58,076 bases of DNA from Clostridiales bacterium (GTDB taxonomy: Bacteria > Bacillota > Clostridia > Oscillospirales > UBA644). Positions 16,378 through 24,111 of the stretch are shown in pieces (position 1 is the stretch's first letter; every line of letters starts with the position of its first letter). The notes beneath the pieces were generated by a model, which saw only the letters and a list, made by a program, of their open reading frames with translations, made no database searches and was not told where the DNA came from. The translations under genes and the position numbers were made by a program. The stretch lies in the NCBI GenBank assembly GCA_016281915.1, contig JAEEJO010000002.1:1-58076 (forward strand), in the 5' to 3' direction.

Positions 16378-16410
16378 AAAAAAAAGACTTGCTTTTTGCA
16401 AGTCCTTTTT
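16378..16410. terminator. Bidirectional terminator
   Basis: GACTTGC (16386-16392) pairs with GCAAGTC (16398-16404) around TTTTT; TTTTT follows on the plus strand and a long T run on the minus strand. It ends both the gene at 16331 and the tRNA-Ala transcript. Confidence 0.85.
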
Positions 16411-16486
16411 TGGTGGAGCATACGGGATTCGAACCCGTGACCCCAACACTGCCAGTGTTGTGCGCTCCCAACTGCGCTAATACCCC
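16411..16486 (-). tRNA. tRNA-Ala (anticodon GGC)
   Basis: 76 nt with encoded CCA. Acceptor stem GGGGTAT/ATGCTCC carries the G3:U70 pair that marks alanine tRNAs; anticodon loop CTGGCAG gives GGC. T-loop TTCGAAT is normal. Own promoter at 16523-16551. Confidence 0.95.
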
Positions 16487-16522
16487 GTTCGGATTAATGG
16501 TTTATCGACCACCGTTTAGTAA

Positions 16523-16551
16523 ATAATAGCATATTTTAACGGATAAGTCAA
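16523..16551 (-). promoter_or_regulatory. Promoter of tRNA-Ala(GGC)
   Basis: Minus strand TTGACT (16546-16551), 17 nt, TATTAT (16523-16528), about 40 nt upstream of the tRNA. Confidence 0.7.
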
Positions 16552-16760
16552 TATGTTCAATGAAAAAAAATAAAAAACGAAACGCTGAAAGAACATCAGC
16601 TCAATGTTATCGACGTAAAACATAAAACTGATAATTTCAATTATAAATATATTCAAAACCCACTTCAAAAAAAGCTGGTGTGATCCCTTTTCTTCGGAAA
16701 AGCCACGTCGGCTTTGCACTCCAGACCTTTAGAATCCCACCCAACGATTCCATCGTTAAA

Positions 16761-16790
16761 AATCGACAAGACGGAAAATACCGTCTTGCC
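16761..16790 (-). terminator. Terminator of tRNA-Ala(CGC) transcript
   Basis: CAAGACGG (16767-16774) pairs with CCGTCTTG (16781-16788); on the minus strand TCGATTTTTAAC follows. Confidence 0.8.
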
Positions 16791-16795
16791 GTTTT

Positions 16796-16871
16796 TGGTG
16801 GACCTGGTGGGATTCGAACCCATGACCTCCGCGTTGCGAACGCGGCGCTCTCCCAACTGAGCTACAAGCCC
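16796..16871 (-). tRNA. tRNA-Ala (anticodon CGC)
   Basis: 76 nt, CCA encoded. Acceptor GGGCTTG/CAGGTCC contains G3:U70; anticodon stem CCGCG/CGCGG with loop TTCGCAA gives CGC, decoding GCG. It lies 42 nt downstream of tRNA-Arg on the same strand, probably one transcript. Confidence 0.95.
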
Positions 16872-16913
16872 TTATTGTATATCAATGTCAGCTGATGCTG
16901 TAAATGTGTCTTC

Positions 16914-16990
16914 TGGTCCACCCTGCGGGAGTCGAACCCGCCACCGACGGAATCGGAATCCGGTACTCTATCCATATGAGCTAAGGGTGG
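16914..16990 (-). tRNA. tRNA-Arg (anticodon CCG)
   Basis: 77 nt, CCA encoded. Acceptor CCACCCT/AGGGTGG; loop TTCCGAT gives anticodon CCG (codon CGG); T-stem GCGGG/CCCGC. The outermost anticodon-stem position is a C-T mismatch. Confidence 0.95.
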
Positions 16991-17001
16991 ATAACGTTGT
17001 A

Positions 17002-17030
17002 ATTATATCACAAAAAAGTCCGTTTGTCAA
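17002..17030 (-). promoter_or_regulatory. Promoter of the tRNA-Arg/tRNA-Ala transcript
   Basis: Minus strand TTGACA (17025-17030), 17 nt, TATAAT (17002-17007): perfect consensus, 11 nt before the tRNA. Confidence 0.85.
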
Positions 17031-17078
17031 CAGCTGATTTGAATTAAAAATGACATAAAAAATTTACATCGAAAAGTA

Positions 17079-17107
17079 TTGACAAACAGTTCTTTTTCTG
17101 CTATAAT
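17079..17107 (+). promoter_or_regulatory. Promoter of tRNA-Lys
   Basis: TTGACA (17079-17084), 17 nt, TATAAT (17102-17107): perfect consensus, divergent from the tRNA-Arg promoter. Confidence 0.88.
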
Positions 17108-17139
17108 ATACAGGCTTGCAAAAACAACATAACACTTTT

Positions 17140-17215
17140 GATCCACTAGCTCAGTTGGTAGAGCACATGACTTTTAATCATGGTGTCCGGAGTTCGACTC
17201 TCCGGTGGATCACCA
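17140..17215 (+). tRNA. tRNA-Lys (anticodon TTT)
   Basis: 76 nt, CCA encoded. Acceptor GATCCAC/GTGGATC; D-stem GCTC/GAGC; anticodon arm CATGA-CTTTTAA-TCATG gives TTT; T-arm CGGAG/CTCCG. Confidence 0.96.
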
Positions 17216-17216
17216 G

Positions 17217-17246
17217 AGGTCTGCGATTATCGCAGACCTTTTTCGT
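17217..17246 (+). terminator. Terminator of tRNA-Lys
   Basis: A 10-bp stem AGGTCTGCGA (17217-17226) / TCGCAGACCT (17230-17239) with a 3-nt loop and TTTTTCGTT following, 2 nt after the CCA end. Confidence 0.88.
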
Positions 17247-17346
17247 TATTTCCCGATCTTTTTCCGTTTCTTTTACCCCTCACGGCGTCCTGCATGGAAA
17301 ATAAGGTTTTTATCCGTTACTTTTTTGTGTAAAAACGCTGTCAGTC

Positions 17347-17375
17347 TTGACAAGAACCTTCTGTTATGCTATAAT
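17347..17375 (+). promoter_or_regulatory. Promoter of the ten-gene housekeeping operon
   Basis: TTGACA (17347-17352), 17 nt, TATAAT (17370-17375), 46 nt before ATG 17421. No other strong promoter or terminator is evident until 27279. Confidence 0.88.
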
Positions 17376-17420
17376 TTAGAGTAGGTTTTTATTATGTATA
17401 TTTATGCCCGGAGGAGACTT

Positions 17421-18278
17421 ATGTGGATAGCAGACAATTGGAAAGATTTTGAAGTTCTTGACGCTTCCTCCGGCGAAAAACTCGAACGCTGGGCCGGGTT
17501 TATGCTCGTCAGACCTGATCCGCAGGTCATATGGCATACCGAAAAAGCACTTCCCGCGTGGAAAAATCCGGATGCTCGCTATGAACGTTCTTCTACCGGC
17601 GGGGGACGCTGGGCAGTCAACAGACTTCCCGAGAGCTTTACCATCGGATATCGCGATCTGAAATTCAATCTGCGGCCGATGAACTTCAAGCATACAGGGC
17701 TTTTCCCCGAACAGGCTGTGAACTGGGACTGGTTTTCCGAAATTATCGCCGCATCGCAGCGCAGGATATCTCTTCTCAACATGTTCGCTTATACCGGAGC
17801 CGCTTCTGTCGCCGCTTCAAAAGCGGGTGCCGACGTCGTTCACGTCGATGCTTCGAAGGGTATGACGGCCTGGGCAAAAGAAAACGCTGCGCTTAACGGA
17901 ATATCGAATATACGGTTTATAGTAGACGACTGCATTAAATTCGTTGAGCGCGAACAGCGCAGGGGACACCGTTACGACGCTGTTATCCTTGACCCGCCTT
18001 CATACGGCAGGGGTGCAAACGGAGAGGTATGGAAGCTTGAAAACGATCTTTTCGAGCTTATGGAAAAAACAGTCGAGATCCTCTCTGACCGCCCGCTTTT
18101 CGTCCTTCTCAATTCATATACCACCGGGCTTTCCGCGTCGTGTATGGGGTATATCCTCGGCGTCTGCATGAAAAAACGGTTCGGTCACGGCAAAGTTACT
18201 TTTGATGAAATTGGTCTTCCCGTTACCTCAACGGGCTATACTCTCCCTTGCGGCGCATCCGCCCGATGGGTTGAATGA
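17421..18278 (+). CDS. Class I SAM-dependent methyltransferase (RlmI/RlmK-like)
   Basis: 285 residues from ATG 17421, which has GGAGGA upstream; the frame to 17394 lacks a site. SAM-binding motif I is LLNMFAYTGAASVAASKAGADVVHVDASKGM (about residues 120-150), followed by the substrate/catalytic motif DPPSYGRG. The 'FAYTG..S..A...GA..V..VD.S....A..N' pattern is that of the 23S rRNA cytosine methyltransferases RlmI and RlmK-L; the N-terminal PUA domain of RlmI is absent. rRNA (cytosine C5 or N2-guanine) methylation is the likely role. First gene of the operon, 12 nt before ecfA1. Confidence 0.85.
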   Translation: MWIADNWKDFEVLDASSGEKLERWAGFMLVRPDPQVIWHTEKALPAWKNPDARYERSSTGGGRWAVNRLPESFTIGYRDLKFNLRPMNFKHTGLFPEQAVNWDWFSEIIAASQRRISLLNMFAYTGAASVAASKAGADVVHVDASKGMTAWAKENAALNGISNIRFIVDDCIKFVEREQRRGHRYDAVILDPPSYGRGANGEVWKLENDLFELMEKTVEILSDRPLFVLLNSYTTGLSASCMGYILGVCMKKRFGHGKVTFDEIGLPVTSTGYTLPCGASARWVE

Positions 18279-18290
18279 TACGGAGTAAAA

Positions 18291-19133
18291 TTGAGCGCGA
18301 TTATTGATATACAAAATGTCTCTTTCCGTTATAATGAAAGAGATATACTGAAAAACATTTCTCTTACCGTTGAAGCAGGCGATTTTGTCGCTGTCCTCGG
18401 CCATAACGGAAGCGGCAAGTCAACGCTTGCAAAGCATCTTGACGCTATCCTTGTTCCTTCCGAGGGCAAGGTTCTCATCGGTGGACTTGACACTTCCGTA
18501 GACAGCAACCTTGAGGCGATACGCAGAAGAACGGGTATGGTTTTTCAGAACCCCGACAACCAGATCATCGCAACCGTCGTTGAAGAAGACGTTGCCTTCG
18601 CTCTTGAAAACCTCGGCGTTCCACGTGAAGAAATGGTAAAACGCGTAGACGAGGCGCTTGACGCGGTCGGAATGCTCGAATTCAAAAAACACGCTACAAC
18701 AAAACTTTCAGGCGGACAGAAACAAAGAATAGCGATCGCGGGCGTGATTGCTATGCGGCCGGATGTAATCGTTTTTGACGAGCCAACGGCTATGCTCGAT
18801 CCGCAGGGCAGGGAAGACGTAATAAATATTGCAAAAAAACTGAACGGACAGGGAATCACCGTTATTTATATAACTCACTATATGGAAGAAGCCGCGCAGG
18901 CGAAACGCGTTGTCGTTCTCAACGACGGAGAGATCCTTATCGACGGCACTCCGCATTACGTTTTTCAGAATGCGGGACTTCTGAAATCCGTCGGTCTTGA
19001 CGTTCCTCAGAGCACCTCCCTGATGTTCCTTCTCAGAAGCCGTGGAATAAAGGTTCCGCTTGCTGTTTTAAACGAAGAAGAATGCGTATCCGTTCTGACG
19101 GATATTCTACACGAAAGAACCGGAAATAAATGA
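18291..19133 (+). CDS. ecfA1: Energy-coupling factor transporter ATPase EcfA1
   Basis: 280 residues starting with TTG at 18291 behind CGGAG. Walker A GHNGSGKST, Q-loop MVFQNPDNQIIATVVEEDVAFALENLG (diagnostic EcfA 'FQNPDNQ ... EEDVAFG'), signature LSGGQKQRIAIAGVIA, Walker B VIVFDEPTAMLD, H-loop YITHYMEEA. One of the two ATPases of the general vitamin-uptake module that serves many S components. Overlaps ecfA2 by 4 nt. Confidence 0.96.
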   Translation: MSAIIDIQNVSFRYNERDILKNISLTVEAGDFVAVLGHNGSGKSTLAKHLDAILVPSEGKVLIGGLDTSVDSNLEAIRRRTGMVFQNPDNQIIATVVEEDVAFALENLGVPREEMVKRVDEALDAVGMLEFKKHATTKLSGGQKQRIAIAGVIAMRPDVIVFDEPTAMLDPQGREDVINIAKKLNGQGITVIYITHYMEEAAQAKRVVVLNDGEILIDGTPHYVFQNAGLLKSVGLDVPQSTSLMFLLRSRGIKVPLAVLNEEECVSVLTDILHERTGNK

Positions 19134-19993
19134 ACCCTATTCTTAAAGCTGAAAACCTCAGCTACGTATACGGAGCGGGAACTCCGTTTGAAAAAACTGC
19201 GATTGATAACATAAACCTCGAAATATACGAAAATGAATTCATCGGCGTCATAGGTAGAACGGGATCGGGAAAAAGCACGCTTATACAGCACTTCAACGGC
19301 ATCCTTCGCCCAACTTCGGGCAGTCTGTATTACGACGGCAGCAATTGCTGGGCTAAAGGCTTTTCGCGTAATATGCTCAGATTTAACGTCGGACTTGTTT
19401 TTCAGTATCCCGAATACCAGCTTTTTGAAGAAACCGTTGAAAAGGATATTGCTTTCGGCCCCGCCAATATGGGCCTTTCTGTCGAAGAGATCGAAAAAAG
19501 GATATCCGACTCTCTTCATTTCGTCGGTCTCGACGATGATATCCGAAAAAGCTCTCCGTTTGAGATTTCAGGCGGACAGAAAAGACGCGTTGCCATTGCC
19601 GGAATAATGGCTATGAATCCGAAAGTGCTCATTCTCGATGAGCCTACCGCAGGTCTTGATCCCAAGGGCAGAGACGATATCCTTCAGAAATTATCGGAAT
19701 ACCGCCGCGAAAAGGGATCTACCGTTATCATCGTTTCCCACAATATGGAAGACGTATCACGTGTATGCGATAAAGTTCTCGTAATGCATGATGCTCACGT
19801 TGAAATGTTTGCTCCCGTAAAAGAGGTTTTCGAACACGCCGAAAAGCTCTGCTCCATGGGGCTTAACGTTCCGCAGATAACGCGCGTATTCGTTTCTCTT
19901 AAAAACAGAGGTTTTAACGTTCCATCTTCCGTATATACCCCGGAACAGGCATGTTCCGCGATAATCGATGCGATAGGGGGCGATACGGAATGA
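19130..19993 (+). CDS. ecfA2: Energy-coupling factor transporter ATPase EcfA2
   Basis: 287 residues. Walker A GRTGSGKST, Q-loop LVFQYPEYQLFEETVEKDIAFGP (EcfA2-type 'FQYPE.QLFE'), signature ISGGQKRRVAIAGIMA, Walker B LILDEPTAGLDPKG, H-loop IVSHNMEDV. It pairs with EcfA1 and EcfT in the vitamin-uptake energising module. ATGA overlaps at both ends couple translation of the three genes. No substrate-binding S component is in the window, as expected for a group II module whose S proteins are scattered. Confidence 0.96.
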   Translation: MNPILKAENLSYVYGAGTPFEKTAIDNINLEIYENEFIGVIGRTGSGKSTLIQHFNGILRPTSGSLYYDGSNCWAKGFSRNMLRFNVGLVFQYPEYQLFEETVEKDIAFGPANMGLSVEEIEKRISDSLHFVGLDDDIRKSSPFEISGGQKRRVAIAGIMAMNPKVLILDEPTAGLDPKGRDDILQKLSEYRREKGSTVIIVSHNMEDVSRVCDKVLVMHDAHVEMFAPVKEVFEHAEKLCSMGLNVPQITRVFVSLKNRGFNVPSSVYTPEQACSAIIDAIGGDTE

Positions 19994-20805
19994 TAAAAGA
20001 TATCACAATCGGTCAGTATTTCCCCGGCGACTCGTTTATACATAATCTCGACCCGCGCGTTAAAATCGTTCTTGCCGTATTGTATATCGCGTTCCTTTTT
20101 ATCATACAGTCGGCAGCCGCATATCTTTTCGCGATCGCTGTAACCCTCTTTCTTGTCTGCCTTACACGTATACCTCTCAAAATGTATCTTCGCGGACTGA
20201 AGCCGCTTCTATTCATTCTTGTTTTTACCGCTCTGCTCAATGTTTTCTATTCCTCGGGCGAGCCGCTCGTTACCTTCTGGATATTCACGATAACTGCGCA
20301 GGGCATAAAGAACGCGATTTTCATGATCCTCCGCATATTCATGCTTGTTGTTTCAACTTCAATGCTGACGTATACAACCTCACCGATAGTCCTTACCGGC
20401 GGACTTGAAAGGCTTCTTTCTCCGCTCGCTAAGATCAGACTTCCCGTTCATGAATTTTCAATGATGATGACGATCGCTCTTCGCTTTATCCCTACGCTTC
20501 TTGAAGAAACGGATAAGATCATGAACGCGCAAAAGGCGAGGGGTGCAGACTTTGAAACAGGCGGACTTATAAAGCGCGCAAAAGCTCTCGCTCCGATTCT
20601 TATACCGCTGTTTATTTCCGCTTTCCGCCGTGCAGACGACCTTGCAACAGCCATGGAATGCCGCTGCTATACAGGTTCCGCCGAAGGCAGAACGCACTTC
20701 GTTGAATATTCGATGTCTCCGTCGGACTATGTATCGCTTGTGTTTATGGCGGTTTTGATCGCCGCGGCCATACTTCTCAATTTCGTTACCGTAATGGGTA
20801 TTTAA
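19990..20805 (+). CDS. ecfT: Energy-coupling factor transmembrane protein EcfT
   Basis: 271 residues from ATG 19990 (MIKDITIGQYFPGDSFIHNLDPRVKI), overlapping the ecfA2 stop. The longer frame to 19951 lies inside ecfA2. 'Y.PGDS.IH.LDPR.K' is the EcfT N-terminal signature. About five membrane helices follow, then the two cytoplasmic coupling motifs: 'MNAQKARGADFETGG' (A-R-G) and 'ATAMECRCYTG'. It joins S components to the two ATPases in the membrane. Confidence 0.95.
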   Translation: MIKDITIGQYFPGDSFIHNLDPRVKIVLAVLYIAFLFIIQSAAAYLFAIAVTLFLVCLTRIPLKMYLRGLKPLLFILVFTALLNVFYSSGEPLVTFWIFTITAQGIKNAIFMILRIFMLVVSTSMLTYTTSPIVLTGGLERLLSPLAKIRLPVHEFSMMMTIALRFIPTLLEETDKIMNAQKARGADFETGGLIKRAKALAPILIPLFISAFRRADDLATAMECRCYTGSAEGRTHFVEYSMSPSDYVSLVFMAVLIAAAILLNFVTVMGI

Positions 20806-20806
20806 T

Positions 20807-21565
20807 ATGGCGGATTATCTTTTGACTCTGCGCTTTGACGGCAGAAACTTTTGCGGCTATCAGGTCCAGAATACTTCGGACGGTGAAAAAAGAACTGTCG
20901 GAGGCGAAATCAAAAAAGCTCTTATCTCCGTATTCGGCTCGGTGGACAGGCTTTCGGGCTGTTCAAGAACAGATTCGGGCGTCCACGCAACGGCTTACCG
21001 TGTATCGTTCTCTTCCGAAAGGGATATTCCCGATGATTCGGTTATCCGCGCAGTTAATGCCAACCTGCCGTACGATATCGCCGTTTTTGAATGCAGAAGG
21101 GTATCTCCGGAATTCCATGCAAGATATTCCGTCGTTTCCAAAACATACGAGTATAAAATATACACGTCTCCTGTCAGGGATCCTTTCAAAAACGGTCTTT
21201 ATCTTCACTATCCGCACGAAATAGATGCCGGACTTCTGAAAAAGGTATGCGAAGACTTTTGCGGAACACACGATTTTGCTTCGTTCATGGCGTCCGGAAG
21301 CAAGATCAAAGATACCGTACGCACGGTAATCGACGCTGATTTTCGTGCTGTCGGGGTGGAAGAATACGTCTTTTCGGTAACCGCGAACGGATTTCTTTAC
21401 AATATGGTCCGCATTATGACCGGAACTTTGCTTGAAATTATGTCGGGCAAAATCCCAGCGGACTCCATTCCGAATATAATAGATAAGAAAAACAGGGCAT
21501 TCGCCGGATTTACCGCCCCTCCGGACGGACTATATCTTTGTGAGGTGAGATACGATAGGTTCTGA
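20807..21565 (+). CDS. truA: tRNA pseudouridine(38-40) synthase TruA
   Basis: 252 residues, starting 1 nt after the ecfT stop. Catalytic Asp in SGCSRTDSGVHA (about residue 52); 'LTLRFDGRNFCGYQ' at the N-terminus, 'FHARYSVVSKTYEYKI', 'THDFASFMASGS' and 'GFLYNMVRIMTGTLLE' are all canonical. It isomerises uridines 38-40 in tRNA anticodon arms. The ecfA1-ecfA2-ecfT-truA order is widely conserved in Firmicutes. Confidence 0.96.
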   Translation: MADYLLTLRFDGRNFCGYQVQNTSDGEKRTVGGEIKKALISVFGSVDRLSGCSRTDSGVHATAYRVSFSSERDIPDDSVIRAVNANLPYDIAVFECRRVSPEFHARYSVVSKTYEYKIYTSPVRDPFKNGLYLHYPHEIDAGLLKKVCEDFCGTHDFASFMASGSKIKDTVRTVIDADFRAVGVEEYVFSVTANGFLYNMVRIMTGTLLEIMSGKIPADSIPNIIDKKNRAFAGFTAPPDGLYLCEVRYDRF

Positions 21566-21575
21566 TGTTTTCAAC

Positions 21576-22724
21576 ATGACGGAAAAAAAGCTTAAACGTC
21601 TCTATCTTGCAAAAAGGCTTATTTTTGTCGTTATCATCATCTATATTGCCGTCTTCGTAATATTGAACACCTCGTATCTCTCTTTTGACAATATCAGACG
21701 GTTCGCACACAGCGCAAAAACGGCTCTGACCCAGACTTCCGCAACCAAAAACGACGTTATAACGTATCCGTCGGGCAGCATTCCGGTTTTCGCGCCTTTT
21801 AAAGACGGGCTTGCAGTTATCGACGATTCGCTCCTTTCCGTATACAGCAAAGACAACATACGATTTTCATATCATAATCTGAATTTTCGCCATCCGGTAA
21901 TGCGTGTTTCCGATGAATATATTCTCTGCTACGACCGCGGCGGAAAAACTCTTAAAGTTTTCAACAGTTTCGACCTGCTTTTCGAAAAAGAGTTTTCGGA
22001 TATCATAATCAACGCAAGCGTCGACAACAGCGGCAGGGTCGCCGTTCTTACCGACAAATACGGGTACAAAGGGCAGCTTACGCTGTTTGACGGGTCTTTC
22101 AGAGAGCGTTTTTTGTGGTACTCCGCAGATGCATATCTTACGGACGTTTATTTCACAGCAACGAACACCGTTTCCGTCGTGACCGTGACGCAGCAGCTTG
22201 AAAACCTTAACACAGTTGTATATTCACTCAATTATTCCGCAGGCGAGGAACGCGGAAGCGTTACCTCAAACGGTAATTTCCCTCTCTCTTCAGTCAGGAA
22301 AAACGATGGCTCGATAGAGATCCTTTCTGAAAGCGGGCTTGTTTCGTTCAGAAGCGGAGGATGCAACAATATTTATTATTACGGTTCCTTAACTCCGCAT
22401 AAGTTTTATCAGGGCGATAAATACACCGTTATATCTTATAAGACAGCTGCTCAGAACGATTTATATATTGTCTGCGCCGAAGATATCGCGGGAAACACGC
22501 TTTTTGAACAGTCTTTTCACAATGTCCGCTCCGTCAGCGCCGTGGGCGACACCATATTCGTTCTCACTTCCGATACGTTCTTCATTCTTGACGCTGCCGG
22601 AAATACCGTCAGCACAACCGAAGCTCCAGCTGGCGTAACGGGTATCGTTCCCGGCCGCAGCAAACTCGTCCTTTTCGGCGCCGAAAAGGCGTATATTTAC
22701 ACTGTATCCGACTTATTGAAATAA
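21576..22724 (+). CDS. Membrane-anchored beta-propeller protein (DUF5711-like)
   Basis: 382 residues. A single N-terminal membrane helix (about residues 14-33, 'LIFVVIIIYIAVFVIL') is followed by an extracytoplasmic domain with repeated beta-blade phrases: 'FAPFKDGLAVIDDSLLSVYS', 'RVSDEYILCYDRGGKTLKVF', 'VDNSGRVAVLTD', 'VGDTIFVLTSDTFFILDAAGN'. This is the pattern of the clostridial DUF5711 family, of unknown function, typically found next to cvpA, as here. Ten nt after truA; no obvious ribosome site, so coupling is likely. Confidence 0.8.
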   Translation: MTEKKLKRLYLAKRLIFVVIIIYIAVFVILNTSYLSFDNIRRFAHSAKTALTQTSATKNDVITYPSGSIPVFAPFKDGLAVIDDSLLSVYSKDNIRFSYHNLNFRHPVMRVSDEYILCYDRGGKTLKVFNSFDLLFEKEFSDIIINASVDNSGRVAVLTDKYGYKGQLTLFDGSFRERFLWYSADAYLTDVYFTATNTVSVVTVTQQLENLNTVVYSLNYSAGEERGSVTSNGNFPLSSVRKNDGSIEILSESGLVSFRSGGCNNIYYYGSLTPHKFYQGDKYTVISYKTAAQNDLYIVCAEDIAGNTLFEQSFHNVRSVSAVGDTIFVLTSDTFFILDAAGNTVSTTEAPAGVTGIVPGRSKLVLFGAEKAYIYTVSDLLK

Positions 22725-22764
22725 TCTCAACCAAACACAACAACAATACAAAGGAGAATCTGTT

Positions 22765-23520
22765 TTGAACATCGCTTTAAGTACCGGCCTTGATATTCTG
22801 GTAGTGGCGATACTCATTATAGGTATCGTTCTCGGAGCAAGAAAAGGCCTTGTCCGGTCAGTTATAGGACTTTTCGGAAAAATAGTATCCCTGATAGTAG
22901 CGTTCTTTCTTTCGGAAAACCTCGGCGTTTATCTCGATCAGCACTATATCCACGCGCCGATGCGTCAGTGGCTCATAAACCAGCTCTCGTCAACGCCCGA
23001 AAACGTGAATGCAACTCTTGAGTCTCTCGATCTTAACTCCCTGTTCGGTCAGAAACCGAAATTCTTCACCGATATCATCGACCTGCTTCACATCGATTTC
23101 TCTCAGCTTATGACAAAATATCTTTCTTTGAGAGAGCAGGGACCGGAGCAGGCAAAAGCCGCTGTAATAGATACCATGATCTCGCCTCTTTCAGCTACCG
23201 TGAGCCGTGTTGCGGCATTCATTATCATTTTTATCGTATGTGCTGTAGGCGTGGCTGTCTTATGGTGGCTTTCAGACCTGATCATCAATCTTCCCATCAT
23301 CAAGCAGCTTGATACTCTGGGCGGCGTGATATTCGGCGCACTCAACGGCGTTCTGATCATTTTCCTCGTCGTTTCCGTTCTTGGCGTATCTTCTCAGTAT
23401 ATACTGAAAGACAAATCCTACGAAGAACGGCAGTCGATAGTGAGCGGCACGCTCGTATATAAGCAATTCAAAAAAATAAACCCGATCACGGGTCTTCTTT
23501 CATCTGATGAGAATAAATAA
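22765..23520 (+). CDS. cvpA: CvpA family membrane protein
   Basis: 251 residues starting with TTG at 22765, with AAAGGAG upstream. Three to four membrane helices: 'LDILVVAILIIGIVLGARKGLVRSVIGLFGKIVSLIVAFFLS' at the N-terminus (the CvpA signature 'G..KG....I'), then about residues 145-170 and 180-205. 'GGVIFGALNGVLIIFLVVSVLG' is also typical. CvpA is an envelope-homeostasis protein in other bacteria; an extended soluble loop between helices 2 and 3 is common in clostridial members. Confidence 0.88.
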   Translation: MNIALSTGLDILVVAILIIGIVLGARKGLVRSVIGLFGKIVSLIVAFFLSENLGVYLDQHYIHAPMRQWLINQLSSTPENVNATLESLDLNSLFGQKPKFFTDIIDLLHIDFSQLMTKYLSLREQGPEQAKAAVIDTMISPLSATVSRVAAFIIIFIVCAVGVAVLWWLSDLIINLPIIKQLDTLGGVIFGALNGVLIIFLVVSVLGVSSQYILKDKSYEERQSIVSGTLVYKQFKKINPITGLLSSDENK

Positions 23521-23541
23521 CTTTCACAAGAGGGTTCTGTC

Positions 23542-24108
23542 ATGACTGTTCCCAACATTATTTCCGTAATCAGAATACTTCTCGTTCCCGTATTCTGTAT
23601 ACTGTATTTTACGCCGGGACTCAGGTGGGCGGCGTTTATCGTTCTTGTTGCGTCGGGCGTTTCCGATGTCCTTGACGGTATTATCGCAAGAAAATTCAAT
23701 CAGGTTTCAAGGTTCGGAAAAGTTATTGATCCGATCGCGGATAAACTTTTTCAGCTTTCAACCGTTATATGCATCACCATCGACGGCGTTGTCGGATGGT
23801 GGCTGCTCGCTCTCATGATAGCAAAAGATCTCTTTATGCTCATCGGCGGCTCGATTTTCTATCACAAAACACATGCGGTAATAGCATCGAAGTGGTACGG
23901 CAAATTAACGTCTGTACTTCTGTTCTCAACATTTGTAATATCGTTTTTCCTCTCATTTATGGGAGTGGAATCCAGTATAAAATTTATTGTTATAACTGTG
24001 TTGGCGGCAGTTACGATGGTTTTTTCGATAATATCCGCGGTTAACTATACGCGAATGGCTGTTGCAATCAACAACGAACATAAAAAGCAAAACAAGGAAT
24101 CAACATAA
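23542..24108 (+). CDS. pgsA: CDP-alcohol phosphatidyltransferase (phosphatidylglycerophosphate synthase)
   Basis: 188 residues, GAGGG upstream. The CDP-alcohol phosphotransferase motif is complete: DVLDGIIARKFNQVSRFGKVIDPIADK gives D-x2-DG-x2-AR-x8-G-x3-D-x3-D (split here: DVLDGIIAR, then RFGKVIDPIADK). 'TVPNIISVIRILLVPVF' is the usual N-terminus of PgsA. Four to six membrane helices. It joins CDP-diacylglycerol and glycerol-3-phosphate to make PGP. The motif alone does not separate PGP synthase from relatives, but N-terminus and length favour it. Confidence 0.9.
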   Translation: MTVPNIISVIRILLVPVFCILYFTPGLRWAAFIVLVASGVSDVLDGIIARKFNQVSRFGKVIDPIADKLFQLSTVICITIDGVVGWWLLALMIAKDLFMLIGGSIFYHKTHAVIASKWYGKLTSVLLFSTFVISFFLSFMGVESSIKFIVITVLAAVTMVFSIISAVNYTRMAVAINNEHKKQNKEST

Positions 24109-24111
24109 ATA

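Larger units (their letters stand above)
16487..16795. other. Intergenic spacer between two tRNA-Ala genes
   Basis: No convincing ORF. It holds the promoter of the upstream-reading tRNA-Ala(GGC) (16523-16551), a strong UUCG-capped hairpin (CTTTTC-TTCG-GAAAAG, 16687-16702) and the tRNA-Ala(CGC) terminator. The rest is AT-rich with nothing recognisable. Confidence 0.6.
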